Shown piece after piece: positions 9,306 to 19,560 of a DNA stretch of 64,000 nucleotides. This DNA is from Bradyrhizobium sp. C9. GTDB lineage: Bacteria > Pseudomonadota > Alphaproteobacteria > Rhizobiales > Xanthobacteraceae. The stretch lies in contig NZ_NWTG01000017.1 of the NCBI RefSeq assembly GCF_002532045.1, positions 1 to 64,000 of the forward strand, read 5' to 3'. The notes beneath the pieces are model-generated. The model ran no database searches. It was not told the DNA's origin and was given only the letters and a program-made list of their open reading frames with translations. Made by a program: the position numbers and the translations under genes. Positions within the stretch are counted from its first letter, which is position 1; each line of letters starts with the position of its first letter.

Positions 9306-9665
9306 CTAGCCGCGGCCAGCTGATCGGCTGCGCCGAGCAACGTGGCTTAACCCTGCCGTTCCAGCGAAATGCACATCTGTTGAGAGCTCGTAGTCAGCGG
9401 CAAACCGCAGCTCCCGAAGTGGCCGGACGCACCGGATCGCTTCTCGATACAAATCGTGCGTTTTGTACGCAGCGAGTTCCGTCTCGCTGTCGAACTCACC
9501 GTACACCACGACGTCGATCTCATCGCCGAGCTGATTGCTCTTGCGGTTGCGCGCAATCTCGAGGCGGCGTGCGTAGGGGATCGAGGTGAGAATCGAGAGG
9601 CCTTCGACGATTCGGTCGATGTCGGCCTTGTCCTTGGCTGTGAAGAAGACGATATGACGGATCAT
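9306..9665 (-). CDS. Dabb (stress-responsive A/B barrel) domain protein
   Basis: 119 residues starting MIRHIVFFTAKDKADIDRIV, with a later VVVYGEFDSETELAAYKTHD and then LYREAIRCVRPL. This is the Dabb domain: MIRHIVLFK at the start and a W/F-D-S-eeaLaaYq-HP-H segment, here with THDLYRE. Dabb proteins are small ferredoxin-fold dimers, a few of them cyclases, most of unknown role. First gene of the operon with pabB and pabA, 95 bp upstream of pabB. The last ~20 residues are basic and low-complexity, which may reflect a drifted C-terminus. Confidence 0.8.
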   Translation of the reverse strand: MIRHIVFFTAKDKADIDRIVEGLSILTSIPYARRLEIARNRKSNQLGDEIDVVVYGEFDSETELAAYKTHDLYREAIRCVRPLRELRFAADYELSTDVHFAGTAGLSHVARRSRSAGRG

Positions 9666-9681
9666 CGTGGCCGCAAACGTG

Positions 9682-9701
9682 ACGCTGCAACTTTGCAGCG
9701 T
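9682..9701. promoter_or_regulatory. Perfect palindrome, probable operator of the Dabb-pabBA operon
   Basis: Arms ACGCTGCAA and TTGCAGCGT with a 2-bp spacer, centred ~26 bp before the ATG of the Dabb gene. The symmetry and position fit a dimeric regulator site; the CTGCA...TGCAG core is reminiscent of LuxR/TraR-type boxes but with different spacing. A hairpin in the 5' leader is the alternative reading. Confidence 0.45.
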
Positions 9702-11056
9702 TCTTATATCCGGATCAAGCTCAACGCAATGTCTGGAAAGGCGGCAGGCGGAGAGTGTTTGATGCTCGTGTTTCGGCGCCGCCGGCCTTGCAGAAGAAGC
9801 TTGCGGAATTTCTACACCTACGTGACTGAGGCGCCGAAAAGATAGGACACAATGGGGCTAAATGTCGTGGCCCGCGCGACTGGCAATGTCATGACCGGGG
9901 CAAGTGAGCATCGTTGCGCATGCATCTTCCGACGAGGCGGAAGCCCAGGCATCAAGTGGCGGGTTGTATTGGTTGATCAGGAAAATCGGGGCTTAGCAGC
10001 CTGAAAGCGAAACGCAGAGCCGTTTGGCCTTCGTCTGCCAACGAAACTGCTGCTCGATTCCGCGGACACCCGGAACAATGAACCGATCCAATCGGTTCAG
10101 GTGATCGACCGTGTCGCGGCCGTCCACGTGTTGAAATGGGACGCCCGCTGCGCGCCCTCAGCCATGGACAGGCACTGATTTCGTCTGGAGCGTCCATCCT
10201 GCGCCGGCTGGCGCGCCGAGGATGATGAAGATTTCTTAGCCGTACTCGCGACGGACCGGCGGCATACGGTCCGGGCCTACGAGCGCGGCTCGTGCGCGGC
10301 AATTGTGAGGAGCACGAAAGTGTCGAAGCGGAAGCTGCGAACTTTTTTTGGGGTGGAGACGGCGCTGCTATTTGTCGGATCATCGTGGTCGCATGTGCGA
10401 GCTCGGCGCCTCCGTGGCCATTCGCGGGGCACAAGCCGCGAACGTGCTTGCTTCGTTGCGATTGATGTGCGTCGTCGAATCCTTCTCAAAGCAGCTTAGC
10501 TCGATGGCCCCAAACCCAAGCGAACTCAGTGAATAGGCGTGCAGCTTTCGTTCGAGATGCACCGTTCTGCATCTTTTAGGGCACATCTTTCCGGGCGTGA
10601 GTATCTTCGTCCGATTCGAACAATATTTACTGCCTTGATAACAATCTGGACCTGTCACAAACCATGAAATGCAATTTAGGGAAGACGCGATGGCATGGCA
10701 TGCGTGGCAAACTTCTATGTTTGGCCTATCAATTCGCATGAACGAAGCAGGCCATTTTGGGTGAGTCGCGCAATGGAGCTGTGGCAGCAAACGTTATGGG
10801 TGTTTTGCATACATGTCTGCCGTTGTTTCGCGTTGGGCTACTGCTCAAAATTTGTTGTAAGGGCGCCAATTGCCCCTCTCAATTCGGGAGGGTACCGGAT
10901 CACGATGCTCCAATCGTGGGCTGCCGATCTTTGCAAGTACAAGGCGACCCTCTCGCCTAGCATACCATCTTTATATTTTGCCGACACTGAATGTCGTGGA
11001 GAATGGCGTGCTTGGAGTGCTGGATCCTCTAATCGGGAGACAAGAGGTCACGCTCG
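9702..11056. other. 1.35-kb stretch without a recognised gene
   Basis: Several overlapping short open frames on both strands, none with a family pattern. I looked for bioB or bioF sequence ahead of bioD and found none that is convincing. No canonical sigma-54 or nod-box sequence was found. Confidence 0.5.
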
Positions 11057-11695
11057 ATGAGGCAACAGCGGATTGTGGTAGCCGGTACGGGCGCCGGAAT
11101 TGGAAAGACGGTTTTCTGCGCAGGGCTCGTCAGTCTCCTGGGTGCGAATTTTTGGAAGCCGGTCCAGTTTGGCTTCGAAGGAGAGAGCGACGCCGAGCGT
11201 GTCGCTCGGCTTGGCTGTCTTCCATCCGATCGCATCGTGCCTGAGCGCTATTGCCTGCAAACGGCCGTTTCGCCCGATTGTTCCGCGGAGATCGACGAGG
11301 TTCGCATCAACACGGAGTCGCTTGACGTGCCGGACAACACCGGAGGGCGGCCGCTCGTGATCGAGGGCGCTGGCGGACTAATGGAGCCGCTGAATTGCGG
11401 CACGCTTTACATTGATGTCTTCGAAAGATGGCGTCTTCCCGTCGTGCTCTGCGCGAGCACAGCTCGAGAAACAATCAACTACTCACTCCTATCCATAGAA
11501 GCTCTGCGAAGACGTCAGATTGATATTCTCGGAATTGCCTTCATTGGCGAAAAAAAATCCGAAGCTGTGAGAGCAATTTGCGAGATTGGGCGGGTGCGGT
11601 GGTTAGGGCGGCTGCCCTGGATTGCTCCTTTGTCGGCGGAAACGCTGCAAGCGGCGTTCAAGGTCGCCTTCCGTCGCGATGATTTTGTGCCGTGA
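11057..11695 (+). CDS. bioD: Dethiobiotin synthetase
   Basis: 212-residue ATP-dependent carboxylase that closes the ureido ring of dethiobiotin from DAPA and CO2 in biotin synthesis. P-loop GTGAGIGKT at residues 10-18 (usual BioD is GTDTGVGKT; the changed Asp is uncommon), FWKPVQFG with the substrate Lys, EGAGGLMEPL (~110-120) and a late GRLPWIAPL. Length is normal. Other rhizobial symbiosis islands carry bioBFDAZ clusters; here no intact neighbour of the pathway is seen, so this bioD looks like an orphan. AGAGG precedes the ATG by ~11 bases. Confidence 0.88.
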   Translation: MRQQRIVVAGTGAGIGKTVFCAGLVSLLGANFWKPVQFGFEGESDAERVARLGCLPSDRIVPERYCLQTAVSPDCSAEIDEVRINTESLDVPDNTGGRPLVIEGAGGLMEPLNCGTLYIDVFERWRLPVVLCASTARETINYSLLSIEALRRRQIDILGIAFIGEKKSEAVRAICEIGRVRWLGRLPWIAPLSAETLQAAFKVAFRRDDFVP

Positions 11696-11833
11696 CGTTA
11701 AAGGAACCGTTGGTATCCTGATAGATCACATGGACATCAAGATGATACAACAATGGTTGTGCGTGATGGCTTTACGACGGGCGCCGTCGCATGCCTGCCG
11801 AAAGATATCAGGGAAGCGTAAAGGATAGATTCT

Positions 11834-12145
11834 TTAGGTCTGGTCCTTCAGGCGCTGTTCATTGACACTTGCTCGCACCCGCGCCTGGCCTAATTCCTCG
11901 GCGTTCTCCAGCTTGGGTTGTTCCGCAATGTAGACGGCGCATTTCGAGATTACCGCCGTCCGGAGCATCGACGCAATGAGCTCGAGCCATACTGCAAATC
12001 GAGCGCTGATTTCGTTCGCGCTTTTCGTGTTGAGCGCCGGGGAGATAGAGAAGAGCCCGAGCAAAAGGACTGTGCAGATCCTCGCGGGAGTGCGACACCG
12101 CTTTTGACGAAACGCTTGCGACGTTACGGGCCCTACGTTGCTCAC
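11834..12145 (-). CDS. Uncertain small ORF, possible membrane-anchored protein
   Basis: 103 residues with one hydrophobic segment (ICTVLLLGLFSISPAL, ~24-39) followed by a helical, charged end (AEQPKLENAEELGQARVRA). This reads more like protein than the competing frames, but no family is recognised, no good Shine-Dalgarno sequence is present and it overlaps other open frames. It may be a remnant. The rest of 11696-12171 holds nothing recognisable. Confidence 0.3.
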   Translation of the reverse strand: MSNVGPVTSQAFRQKRCRTPARICTVLLLGLFSISPALNTKSANEISARFAVWLELIASMLRTAVISKCAVYIAEQPKLENAEELGQARVRASVNEQRLKDQT

Positions 12146-12171
12146 AGCGTGTCAACTAAGGGAAGCGATCG

Positions 12172-12873
12172 CTACTGCACGCCAAGCACTTCAGCGGTGC
12201 AGACATGCACGTCAACCCAGCCGGGTGCGAGATTCTCATCCATCGCTTTGAGCGCCCTCCATCGAAGATATATGTCCTTTACTGCTCCCAGGGGAGACCA
12301 TTTTTCACGCGGGAATTCGGGCCCGAACAGACCACTTGTTTCTCCAGTAAAGCGGGCTTCGTGGTAGGTTCCTTCGTACGGAGGATTTGGGGCGTGCGTG
12401 AAAGGGTGCATCCATTGGTTGACGATCTGACCGCGATTGTATCCGGCTTCGGCCAGCGTCTCGATATCGACTTCGCTGTTCACCTCCAGCGACACAAATA
12501 CGGGACGCCGATAATCCCTTGCTAGTTGATCGCGGAAGATTACGTCCGCTCCTTCCAGATCACATTTGATGTAGTAGGGGGTACCGTATTGGTCGAGGAG
12601 TTCATGCAGATCGGTAGTGGGGACAATGATCTCGATCGACTGGTACTCCCCTTTTTCAGCGGCTAATTTGGTAAGGCTGCCCCAATCGTCCTTCTCTGGG
12701 ACGCTATAGAATGAGGCCAGCTCACCTGCGCGATCCGGCAGCGCTTTGTTGACAGCCGTGACGCGCCGCGATCTCCGCGCCTTTGTGTGCTCAGCACATA
12801 TCGCATTTGCGACTACGAGGGATCGCCCAGTCGAGGTAAACGCAGTTGCTTGTGGCCAATCCACTGCGCACAA
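12172..12873 (-). pseudogene. FkbM-family methyltransferase, N-terminally truncated
   Basis: The C-terminal two thirds fit the FkbM SAM-dependent methyltransferase domain: RVTAVNKALPDRAGELASFY, DLHELLDQYGTPYYIKCDLE then GADVIF, and PVFVSLEVN. The Lys-x-Asp-x-Glu-Gly-Ala-Asp block is the family's most conserved segment. The N-terminal glycine-rich SAM-binding motif (VDVGANxG) is missing and the first ~35 residues do not resemble the family, so the gene has lost its 5' end or carries a frameshift near 12770. Likely inactive. FkbM enzymes methylate sugars or secondary metabolites, but no acceptor can be inferred. Confidence 0.65.
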
Positions 12874-15035
12874 ATGTTTGAAAGAGTTGACACTTTGTCA
12901 GTTCTAAGCGCTCCTCTTAAGGTGGCGACAACGCCCGTCCAATGCATGTCGCGGGACCTGCGTCCGTGCTATTGGTCATCACTCACTCCCATGCCGCGAA
13001 CGCGCTGCGATTGTGATCCGAGTCCGACGGGCGCCGGGAGTTACTTACGTCATCCATCGAAGAATCAGAGCGCTTCATCGAATTATTCGATGAATGTTTG
13101 GTCGATGGAGAACTGGCTTCCCGGATCGAAAACGTAACTGGTAGGTGATAGCGAAAAACCGAGAGTGGATCGCCCTATTGATTCCCCGAAAAGCGCGCGA
13201 ACGAAAGACTGCTCCAATCGCGTCATTACGGCCGCTAGCGCGACGCCGCCCGATGCAAGAACGGTCTCAAGAAGGCCATCCCAACGTCATCTTCCGAACT
13301 GCCAAACAACGATGCATTCCACAGGCCGAGCGCCCTGGGGACTGATCAGGATGACCCTTGGCGCATTGTCGCTGTGCTCGTTCTGTCATCTCGAGAAGGC
13401 ATTTTCTCGCGGTGGTACGAAACGTGGCGAATTATCTCGACGGTCGATCAGGACGACGTGATTTTCTTGCGGTCAGTATGGAGAACGCCACGCAGTCTTA
13501 TCGGCGTCAGTCACGCTCCCCAGATTTGAGCGTTTCGTACGAAGACTCCACTTTCTCGCCCCACAATTTTGTTTCTATATTTGACATCCGCTTCCCGTTG
13601 CGGCGGCCATAGGTGACGCTGCGGAAAGCGGAGCGGCCGATTGGGCTTCATGTGCGGTCTCAACAGAAATGTGGACGTCCGAAGCCTTGAGTCTCACTGC
13701 GCTTCGTTGCCGAGCAAGGGTTCGATGAACTTGAATCTCCTACGCGAGCGCGTACAAAGCCGAGACTAACCGCGCCAGCAGTCGCCCGCTTGCTGTTCGG
13801 TGACGAATTTGAGATTAGCCGTGCGGGACAGCCCACACAGCGTGGTAAAGGCGATCCCTCCGATTCATTGACCTATCACCTGCCGAAACATCGAAGCATC
13901 CTGCCGCCGACGTGACAAGATCGCCGCCGTTCAAAGAACTGATCGCCGCCGAACTGGCCCGCATTGAGTCCCAACTCGTTGATGCGCGGGATGGGTCTGA
14001 GCAGGCGCTTGAACGCAAACTGCGCCGGTACAATATCGTGTTCAACGTCGATAGTTGGCGCCGGCCGCCAGAGCGGCTCATTGAAGGAGACAACTCAAGG
14101 CGGTGAACCAATCCCTCGCATTCATCAGCACGGTATGGTCGGCGCGTCGCCCGAGGCTGTTCTCCATCATAACGGCGGAGCTGTTCGCCCGGCTTGGGCG
14201 GAACCTTACTACTTTCGCTTTAGGATGGGTCCGTGCTCCGAATTGCTTCGCGGTTTGTTGTCGGCGGCGTCCAAAGCGCATCCCGCAAGCGCTTCTTCTG
14301 CGAGACCTTGGCTTTTTGCCTGAGGGATAGCAAACATAGCTTGGCCTGTTCGATGTAAACATAGCCAAGTATGGCGCTGTACAAGCGGGACGACCATCGC
14401 GATCGAAATCGGTCCCGGGGTGAACGAGATGGCACGGAAACGACTATCAGCCAATGCGACCCCCGGCAGCGCCATCGCTGATAGGACTTCCGCTCCCAGG
14501 ATGCTCCCGCTGTTTTGGTCCCCGAAGTCACTATGTCACCAACGAGTACACTTGTCCGGTCAAGTCTAAGGTGCGCTCGAACACATCAACGAGCACGAGC
14601 GGGCAGTTTTCGGACGTGCCCAGAATGCTGGAGCCTTGAGGCGCTGACCGTGGATGCGTAGCCGACAAGTGAGCGAGATTTCGCTCGATATGGCTATTTC
14701 AACGTTTGCTGAAAGAGGTCGTTTCACCCTATCGCACTATTGACCTTGTTCAGGCGCGGACCGCACCAACTGCTTTCGATATCTGTTCCCGCACGCCTGG
14801 ACTGCCCGGTGTTCCTCTCGGGAACTGAATATTGCCAGAAACCAACGCGCGATTTCGACACCTTCCGCAAAGAAATCAGGGCATCGCGTGCCCCGGATCG
14901 AGTATTCGGCGGATGATGACTGGTTGCTGGACACAGTTCCTCCTGGCGTTGGGCCGATGTCTGATGTACGAAATTCTCTGGCGCAAAAGGTAGATTGAAA
15001 CTCAAATCAGCCTGACGCGGCGGGGCACCACTTTG
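12874..15035. other. 2.2-kb gene-poor stretch
   Basis: No gene recognised on either strand. A short + strand stretch (13912-14106) reads PPFKELIAAELARIESQLVD, a helical protein-like pattern that could be a gene remnant, but the frame is broken upstream. The rest is probably decayed sequence on the downstream side of the Argonaute relic. Confidence 0.45.
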
Positions 15036-16215
15036 CTACATGAACAAGCGCACGGGGTACGAGTGCGGTTGAAGCTTTGGCATCCGCTTGACGATCGTGG
15101 CGAGCGTCCCGGCAAAATTAAGTGTCACGGGCAGACTGCCATAAGGCCCATCGTTATTCCAGTCCATTTTGGTCAGCGCGAGTGTCTCGCGGCAGAGATC
15201 GTCGATGCCGCCTAGACCAGCGTGGCGAACAAGAAGCAGCGGCTCCGGCGTACCTTTACCTTCCTTGTAGTGTTCTTGTGGACATCGCCCGAGTGCTTAC
15301 GCTGATAGATGGCGAGGCTGCGAGCCATTACCGTCAGCATTTGATCGCGACGAAGATAGGGATTTTTGCCAAACGTATGGACGCCGTCGGCCTCATAGGC
15401 CACGAATTCAAGACCTGATCCCTCAGCGTCAAAGACCTGACTGCAGCAGATCACAAAACGCTGCGCGGACTCGCCGCCGGCGCGCAGAGCATAGTCGATG
15501 CCTATGAACGCAGTGCTGGGCTCGACGTCGGCAAGCAACCAGGGTGTGCCTCCGGCTTTGGCGTAGAGCGCGATACCCAACCGCCAAGCGACGCTACAGC
15601 GGCAATAATAGTTCAGCGCGCTGTCTTCGCGCAGGAATTGCACACAAATGCCCTCGGATGCGGCATAAGCCTTCACGTAGTCGTGGAGGTCGAAGTCGTC
15701 GCCTGGCGGTCCCCGAAAAGCTGGCGACCAGCTCTCCTTGAGCAGAATGACAACGATATCGAAAGTGTCGCGCGCGTTACGCAGCGCAAAGAGCGCTCGG
15801 GTCAGCGCTTCGGCCAAAACGACGTGGGGGCTCGCCGCGGCTTCAATCTCTCGGTCAAGCTCTCGCGACAAGAGGATGCGGCTCGCTGTGCCCCCGCGCG
15901 CAATTCTCGCTCCGAAAACCTTCTCGAAGCCGGGGAACGGCGCAGATATTGTTTTCGCTCCCGCGGCTGATGCACCTGCTCGAGTTCGCGCATTTGCCGA
16001 ACCAACGATTCCTCGAGTTCGGCCGGCAGGATCACCCCGATCCGGATAGAATTAGGGACCGGCGACAACTTGCCGAGACTATAGGGCCCGAAACGGATCA
16101 GCCCTTCCATCGGATGGATATCGATGTCGTGCGGATTGTTGGAACCAAAGCGAAGCTTTGGCTCTGGCAGCACGATGTGGCCGGGCAGGCGGAAGGGCTT
16201 GGTGGTAGCGCTCAT
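15036..16215 (-). pseudogene. Short prokaryotic Argonaute (MID-PIWI), decayed
   Basis: Three segments in different frames read as one short pAgo. (a) 16215 to ~15937: LRFGSNNPHDIDIHPMEGLI then RFGPYSLGKLSPVPNSIRIG, the MID start. (b) ~15936 to 15281: FPGFEKVFGARIARGG, FDIVVILLKESW, WRLGIALYAKAGGTPWLLAD, FIGIDYALRAG, YLRRDQMLTVMARSLAIYQR then KHSGDV, the PIWI core. (c) 15275 to 15036: YKEGKGTPEPLLLVRHAGL, LALTKMDWNND, and PYGSLPVTLNFAGTLATIVK then RMPKLQPHSYPVRLFM-stop, the PIWI C-terminus. A 1-nt shift lies at ~15937; at ~15278 roughly 80 codons are deleted. Restored length, about 470 residues, fits short pAgos, which are catalytically dead guide-binding proteins. The ATG overlaps the stop of the upstream SIR2-APAZ gene (ATGA). 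Confidence 0.85.
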
Positions 16216-17147
16216 GTCTTTCCGATCCCGCTGAACGCAGAAACACGCAAAATTTCGAATTCTGCATCGACGCCGTCCGCGATACCGAATGCCTTCTGAC
16301 GCAGGCTCGGTTCCCGACCGTCAATGAGGCTGATCCAGCCATCGAGGAGGGCATTGGCGGGGCGATTGTGACGACGCGCGCGCCACTCGCGTACAAACTC
16401 CCGCGTCAGCTCGACAGTGTCGTCAGGCGCGTCTGCGGCAAGCTCAGTGATGACAATAGGCTCGACCAGAAGCCAGAGCTATTCAAGACGGTAATCGACG
16501 CACAGGCCACATGCCTCGCTCCAGACGACGTCAGTCTTGGGTACGGTGCCTGATATGATATCGACGGGTTTGGCGGAGTCGCTGTTAAAAATTGACGGCT
16601 TCACCTCACCCGGCACGGGTCGAAGCCGTACGCGATTGCCTCGACGTTCCAGGGTTAAGCCGGGCTGGCCTGCAATTGCGCGGAATAGTGCATCGCGGAC
16701 GAGCGCGCGTTCGCCTCCCTCCTTGATCAGTCTCCTCGAGGAGAGGGGATGGTGGTCGAAGGCCTTGATGCCAAAGGGCTCGAGCGCCTTGCGAATGTCG
16801 TTGTCCCGGCGGAAGGCCAGAACGCCGTCACGGGCGCGGTGGACGATGATGTCGACACCGGCCTTGGCAATGGCTTCTTCGATCTCATTGTCGCCGCCGA
16901 TCGCGCAGTCGACGATACGGCAAAGCGCTGGTCCCGAGGTGACCGCGAGCGCGTTCATGCGGATGGCCGGCACCGCTCCGGTGCTCGGCCGCAGTTTGGC
17001 GGTCGCGAGCCGCGGCCGAGCGGTGCCGGTTAGGCTGGCGAGCTTGTCAGCGGTCTGCGGCAGAAATCGGAGGAGATCGGAGAACAGTTCGTCGAAAGAC
17101 GCCGTCTCCACAAGATGGGCGTCAATGCCCAGCGTGCGTGCGCGGAC
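16212..17147 (-). pseudogene. SIR2-APAZ effector of a short-Argonaute (SPARSA) system, truncated
   Basis: From ~17147 the frame shows the end of a SIR2-type domain (ARTLGIDAHLVETASFDELF, SDLLRFLP) followed by an APAZ domain: IRMNALAVTSG, RIVDCAIGGDNEIEEAIAKA, RDNDIRKALEPFGIKAFDHH, PGLTLERRGNRVRLRPVPGE. An amber codon at 16479-16481 interrupts, then the same frame runs on with LWLLVEPIVITELAADAPDD to the TGA at 16212-16214. In SPARSA the SIR2 NADase depletes NAD+ when the bound Argonaute senses invader nucleic acid. The N-terminal SIR2 part (~250 residues with the NAD site) is lost: at ~17147 the sequence switches to an acs fragment on the opposite strand. Confidence 0.82.
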
Positions 17148-17571
17148 GATCGTCGACACCTGGTGGCAGACTGAGACCGGCGGCATCCTGATCACGCCGC
17201 TGCCGGGCGCGACCAAACTCAAGCCAGGTTCGGCGACGCGTCCGGCGTGGTGCGTGAAATCGTCGATGCCGACGGCAAGGTGCTCGAAGGCGAAACCTCA
17301 GGCAATCTCTGCATCGCCAAATCCTGGCCGGGCCAGATGCGCACGGTCTATGGCGATCACGCCCGCTTCGAGCAGACCTACTTCTCGACCTACAAGAACA
17401 AGTACTTCACCGGCGACGGCTGTCGCCGCCACGCCGACGGCTACTACTGGATCACCGGCCGCGTCGACGACGTCATCAATGTGAGCGGTCATCGCATGGG
17501 CACCGCCGAAGTCGAGAGCTCCTTGGTGGCGCATGAAGCGGTGTCGGAAGCCGCCGTCGTTGGCTATCCCC
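17148..17571 (+). pseudogene. acs: Acetyl-CoA synthetase (acs) internal fragment
   Basis: Opens abruptly with IVDTWWQTETGGILITPLPG, the AMP-binding A5 core of AcsA, then shifts frame near 17235 and continues VREIVDADGKVLEGETSGNL, WPGQMRTVYGDHARFEQTYF, YFTGDGC, YYWITGRVDDVINVSGHRMG, ending in EAAVVGYP just before the group II intron flank. Both ends are missing. It is a transplanted piece of a housekeeping gene rather than a gene in decay at its own locus, because its neighbours have no link with acetate metabolism. Confidence 0.9.
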
Positions 17572-17638
17572 AAAGCGGCTGCTGCCTGAGCGCCGCGGCA
17601 GACCGGTGCACCTACCCAGGGTGCTGGCCGGATGCATA

Positions 17639-19560
17639 GTGCGCCAGTGAAACTGGCGAAGGATAGTCGATGAAAGTTCGATACAGGAAAGGAGTAGCGA
17701 CCCACCCTGACCCCGAGTGATGCGGAGGCGTCCGTGAGGGCGTCTTCGAAGCGTTGACAGGGGAAACCGCAGGCCAGCCATTGAGCCGCGAAATCGAAAG
17801 TCTGGAGCGCCGACGCAGTTATGCAATGCGGAAGGCAACACGTTGGACGGCGTCTATCGCAAGCCGCCCGACGGCTCCACGCGGTCGGAGACCCTGAGCA
17901 TGCGGGGAAATCCTTCGCACAGGAACTGGGAGATCTCGTCGTCGCCCGAGGGGGAACAACCTTCGGGCAGGCTGGGGAAGGCTGAATGCCGTAAGCCCAG
18001 CACCACCGTCGACGAGAAGTCGGATGTCTGCACAGTACCAATGAACGATCTGAACAAGAGCGACGGGTCCACACCGATGCTCGCGGAAGGTCCGGAGGGA
18101 AGGCGGGCAGCCAAGGGCAATAGCAAACATCCTCCCGTGCCCCGGACACAGAGCCGGATCAGCGCGTCGACGAGGTTGGATGCTATACGTGAACTGGCAA
18201 GACGGAATAGGAAGACACGGCTCACAGCGCTGATGCACCATGTGACGCGCGAACTGCTAACGGAAAGCTTCAGGCGACTGAAGCATTCCGCTGCACCCGG
18301 CGTCGACGGAGTGACATGGCGCGACTACGAGGAAGGACTCGAGGAGCGAATCGAAGTGCTTTGGGACGCGGTCCAGTCAGGCCGCTATCGGGCACTCCCG
18401 TCTCGCCGAGTGTATATCCCCAAGACAAATGGCAAACTGAGACCGCTCGGAATCGCAGCGTTGGAAGATAAGATCGTCCAGCACGCGGTGACGATGGTCT
18501 TGAATGCGATTTACGAGGTGGACTTTCTCGGCTTTTCCTATGGATTCCGGGAGGGGCGGAACCAGCACCAAGCGCTGGACGCACTGTGGATCGGCATTCA
18601 TCAGAAAAGAGTGAACTGGGTGCTCGACGCTGACATCCGGTCGTTCTTCGATGCGATCGATCACGGGTGGATGATGCAGTTCCTCGAGCACAGGATCGCA
18701 GACCGCCGGCTCTTACGACTGATACGCAAGTGGTTAACCGCTGGCGTTGTCGAAGGTGGATTGAAGTCCGTAGCACGAGTAGGTACTCCGCAAGGAGCAG
18801 TGATCTCACCGCTTCTTGCTAACATTTACTTGCACTACGTCTTCGACCTCTGGATTCATCAGTGGCGAAGTAAGTCGGCAAGAGGGGATGTCATCGTCGT
18901 CCGCTATGCGGACGACAGTGTCATGGGCTTCGAAACAAAGTCCGAGGCCCTGCACTTTCTCGACGCACTGCGTGAGCGGATGGCGAAGTTCGGTATGTCG
19001 CTGAATGAGGAGAAGACGCGGGTATTGGAATTTGGACGGTACGCGGCCGAGCGCCGCGCACGCCGGGGGCAACGCCGCCCGGAAACGTTCGACTTCCTCG
19101 GGTTCACGCACATCCGCGCGGTGACCCGGATAAACCCGCACTTCACAATCCGGCGCGTGACCATCGCCTCTCGCTTGCGGGCGACGCTGAGTGCGATACG
19201 ACACGACCTGATGAAACGCCGCCATGCGCCTATCGGTGAGACCGGCGTTTGGCTCCGTCGCGTGATGTAGGGATACCTGAACTACCACGCGATCCCGGGG
19301 AACCTGAAGCGGCTCGGCATGTTCCGCGCCGAGGTCTGCCGGGCCTGGCTGCGCTCGCTTCGTCGACGCAGCCAGCGCTCTCGCATGACCTGGGAAAGGT
19401 TCCGACGATTCATTGGGCGATACATCCCGAAAGTCCGCGCATGTCATCCGCATCCCAACCCAAGGTATACGTCATGACCCAAGGCAGGAGCCGTATGCGG
19501 TAGTTCCGCACGTACGGATCTGGGCGGGGGGCACGGAGAAATCCGTGTCCCTACCGCGAC
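17639..19560 (+). mobile_element. Group II intron (full length, with degenerate maturase)
   Basis: The 5' boundary GTGCGCC at 17639 matches the GUGYG intron start. Domain V is visible at ~19492-19526 (AGCCGTATGCGGTAGTTCCG followed by CACGTACGG), and domain VI follows with the hairpin GGCACGGAGAAATCCGTGTCC and the usual CTACCGCGAC end at 19560. The total of 1.92 kb is typical for a bacterial ORF-carrying intron. It lies just after the acs fragment. The encoded RT has an in-frame stop, so self-mobility is doubtful, though splicing in trans with another maturase is possible. Confidence 0.85.
17843..19477 (+). pseudogene. ltrA: Group II intron reverse transcriptase/maturase (LtrA type), amber-interrupted
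   Basis: Reads DAIRELARRNRKTRLTALMH, AAPGVDGVTWRDYEEGLEER, VYIPKTNGKLRPLGIAALED, DADIRSFFDAIDH, GTPQGAVISPLLANIYLHYV, and the catalytic YADDS in VVRYADDSVMGF: a complete RT domain. At 19268-19270 a TAG replaces the Gln expected in VMQGYLNYHAIPGN; the same frame then runs on with GYLNYHAIPGNLKRLGMFRA through RWERF-like DNA-binding sequence to the TGA at 19475-19477. Truncation at the TAG removes maturase domain X, needed for splicing. The likely start is 18041 (MNDLNKSDG) or 17900; nothing decisive. Confidence 0.88.

Noticed and set aside
9702..11056. Remnants of bioB/bioF ahead of bioD
   Set aside because: Six-frame reading gave no recognisable BioB cluster motif or BioF PLP-site sequence.
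16537..17484. 315-residue + strand open frame across the Argonaute/SIR2 region
   Set aside because: Only its short segment 17148-17235 is real (acs fragment); the rest is antisense to SIR2-APAZ, Ser/Arg/Thr-rich without motif.
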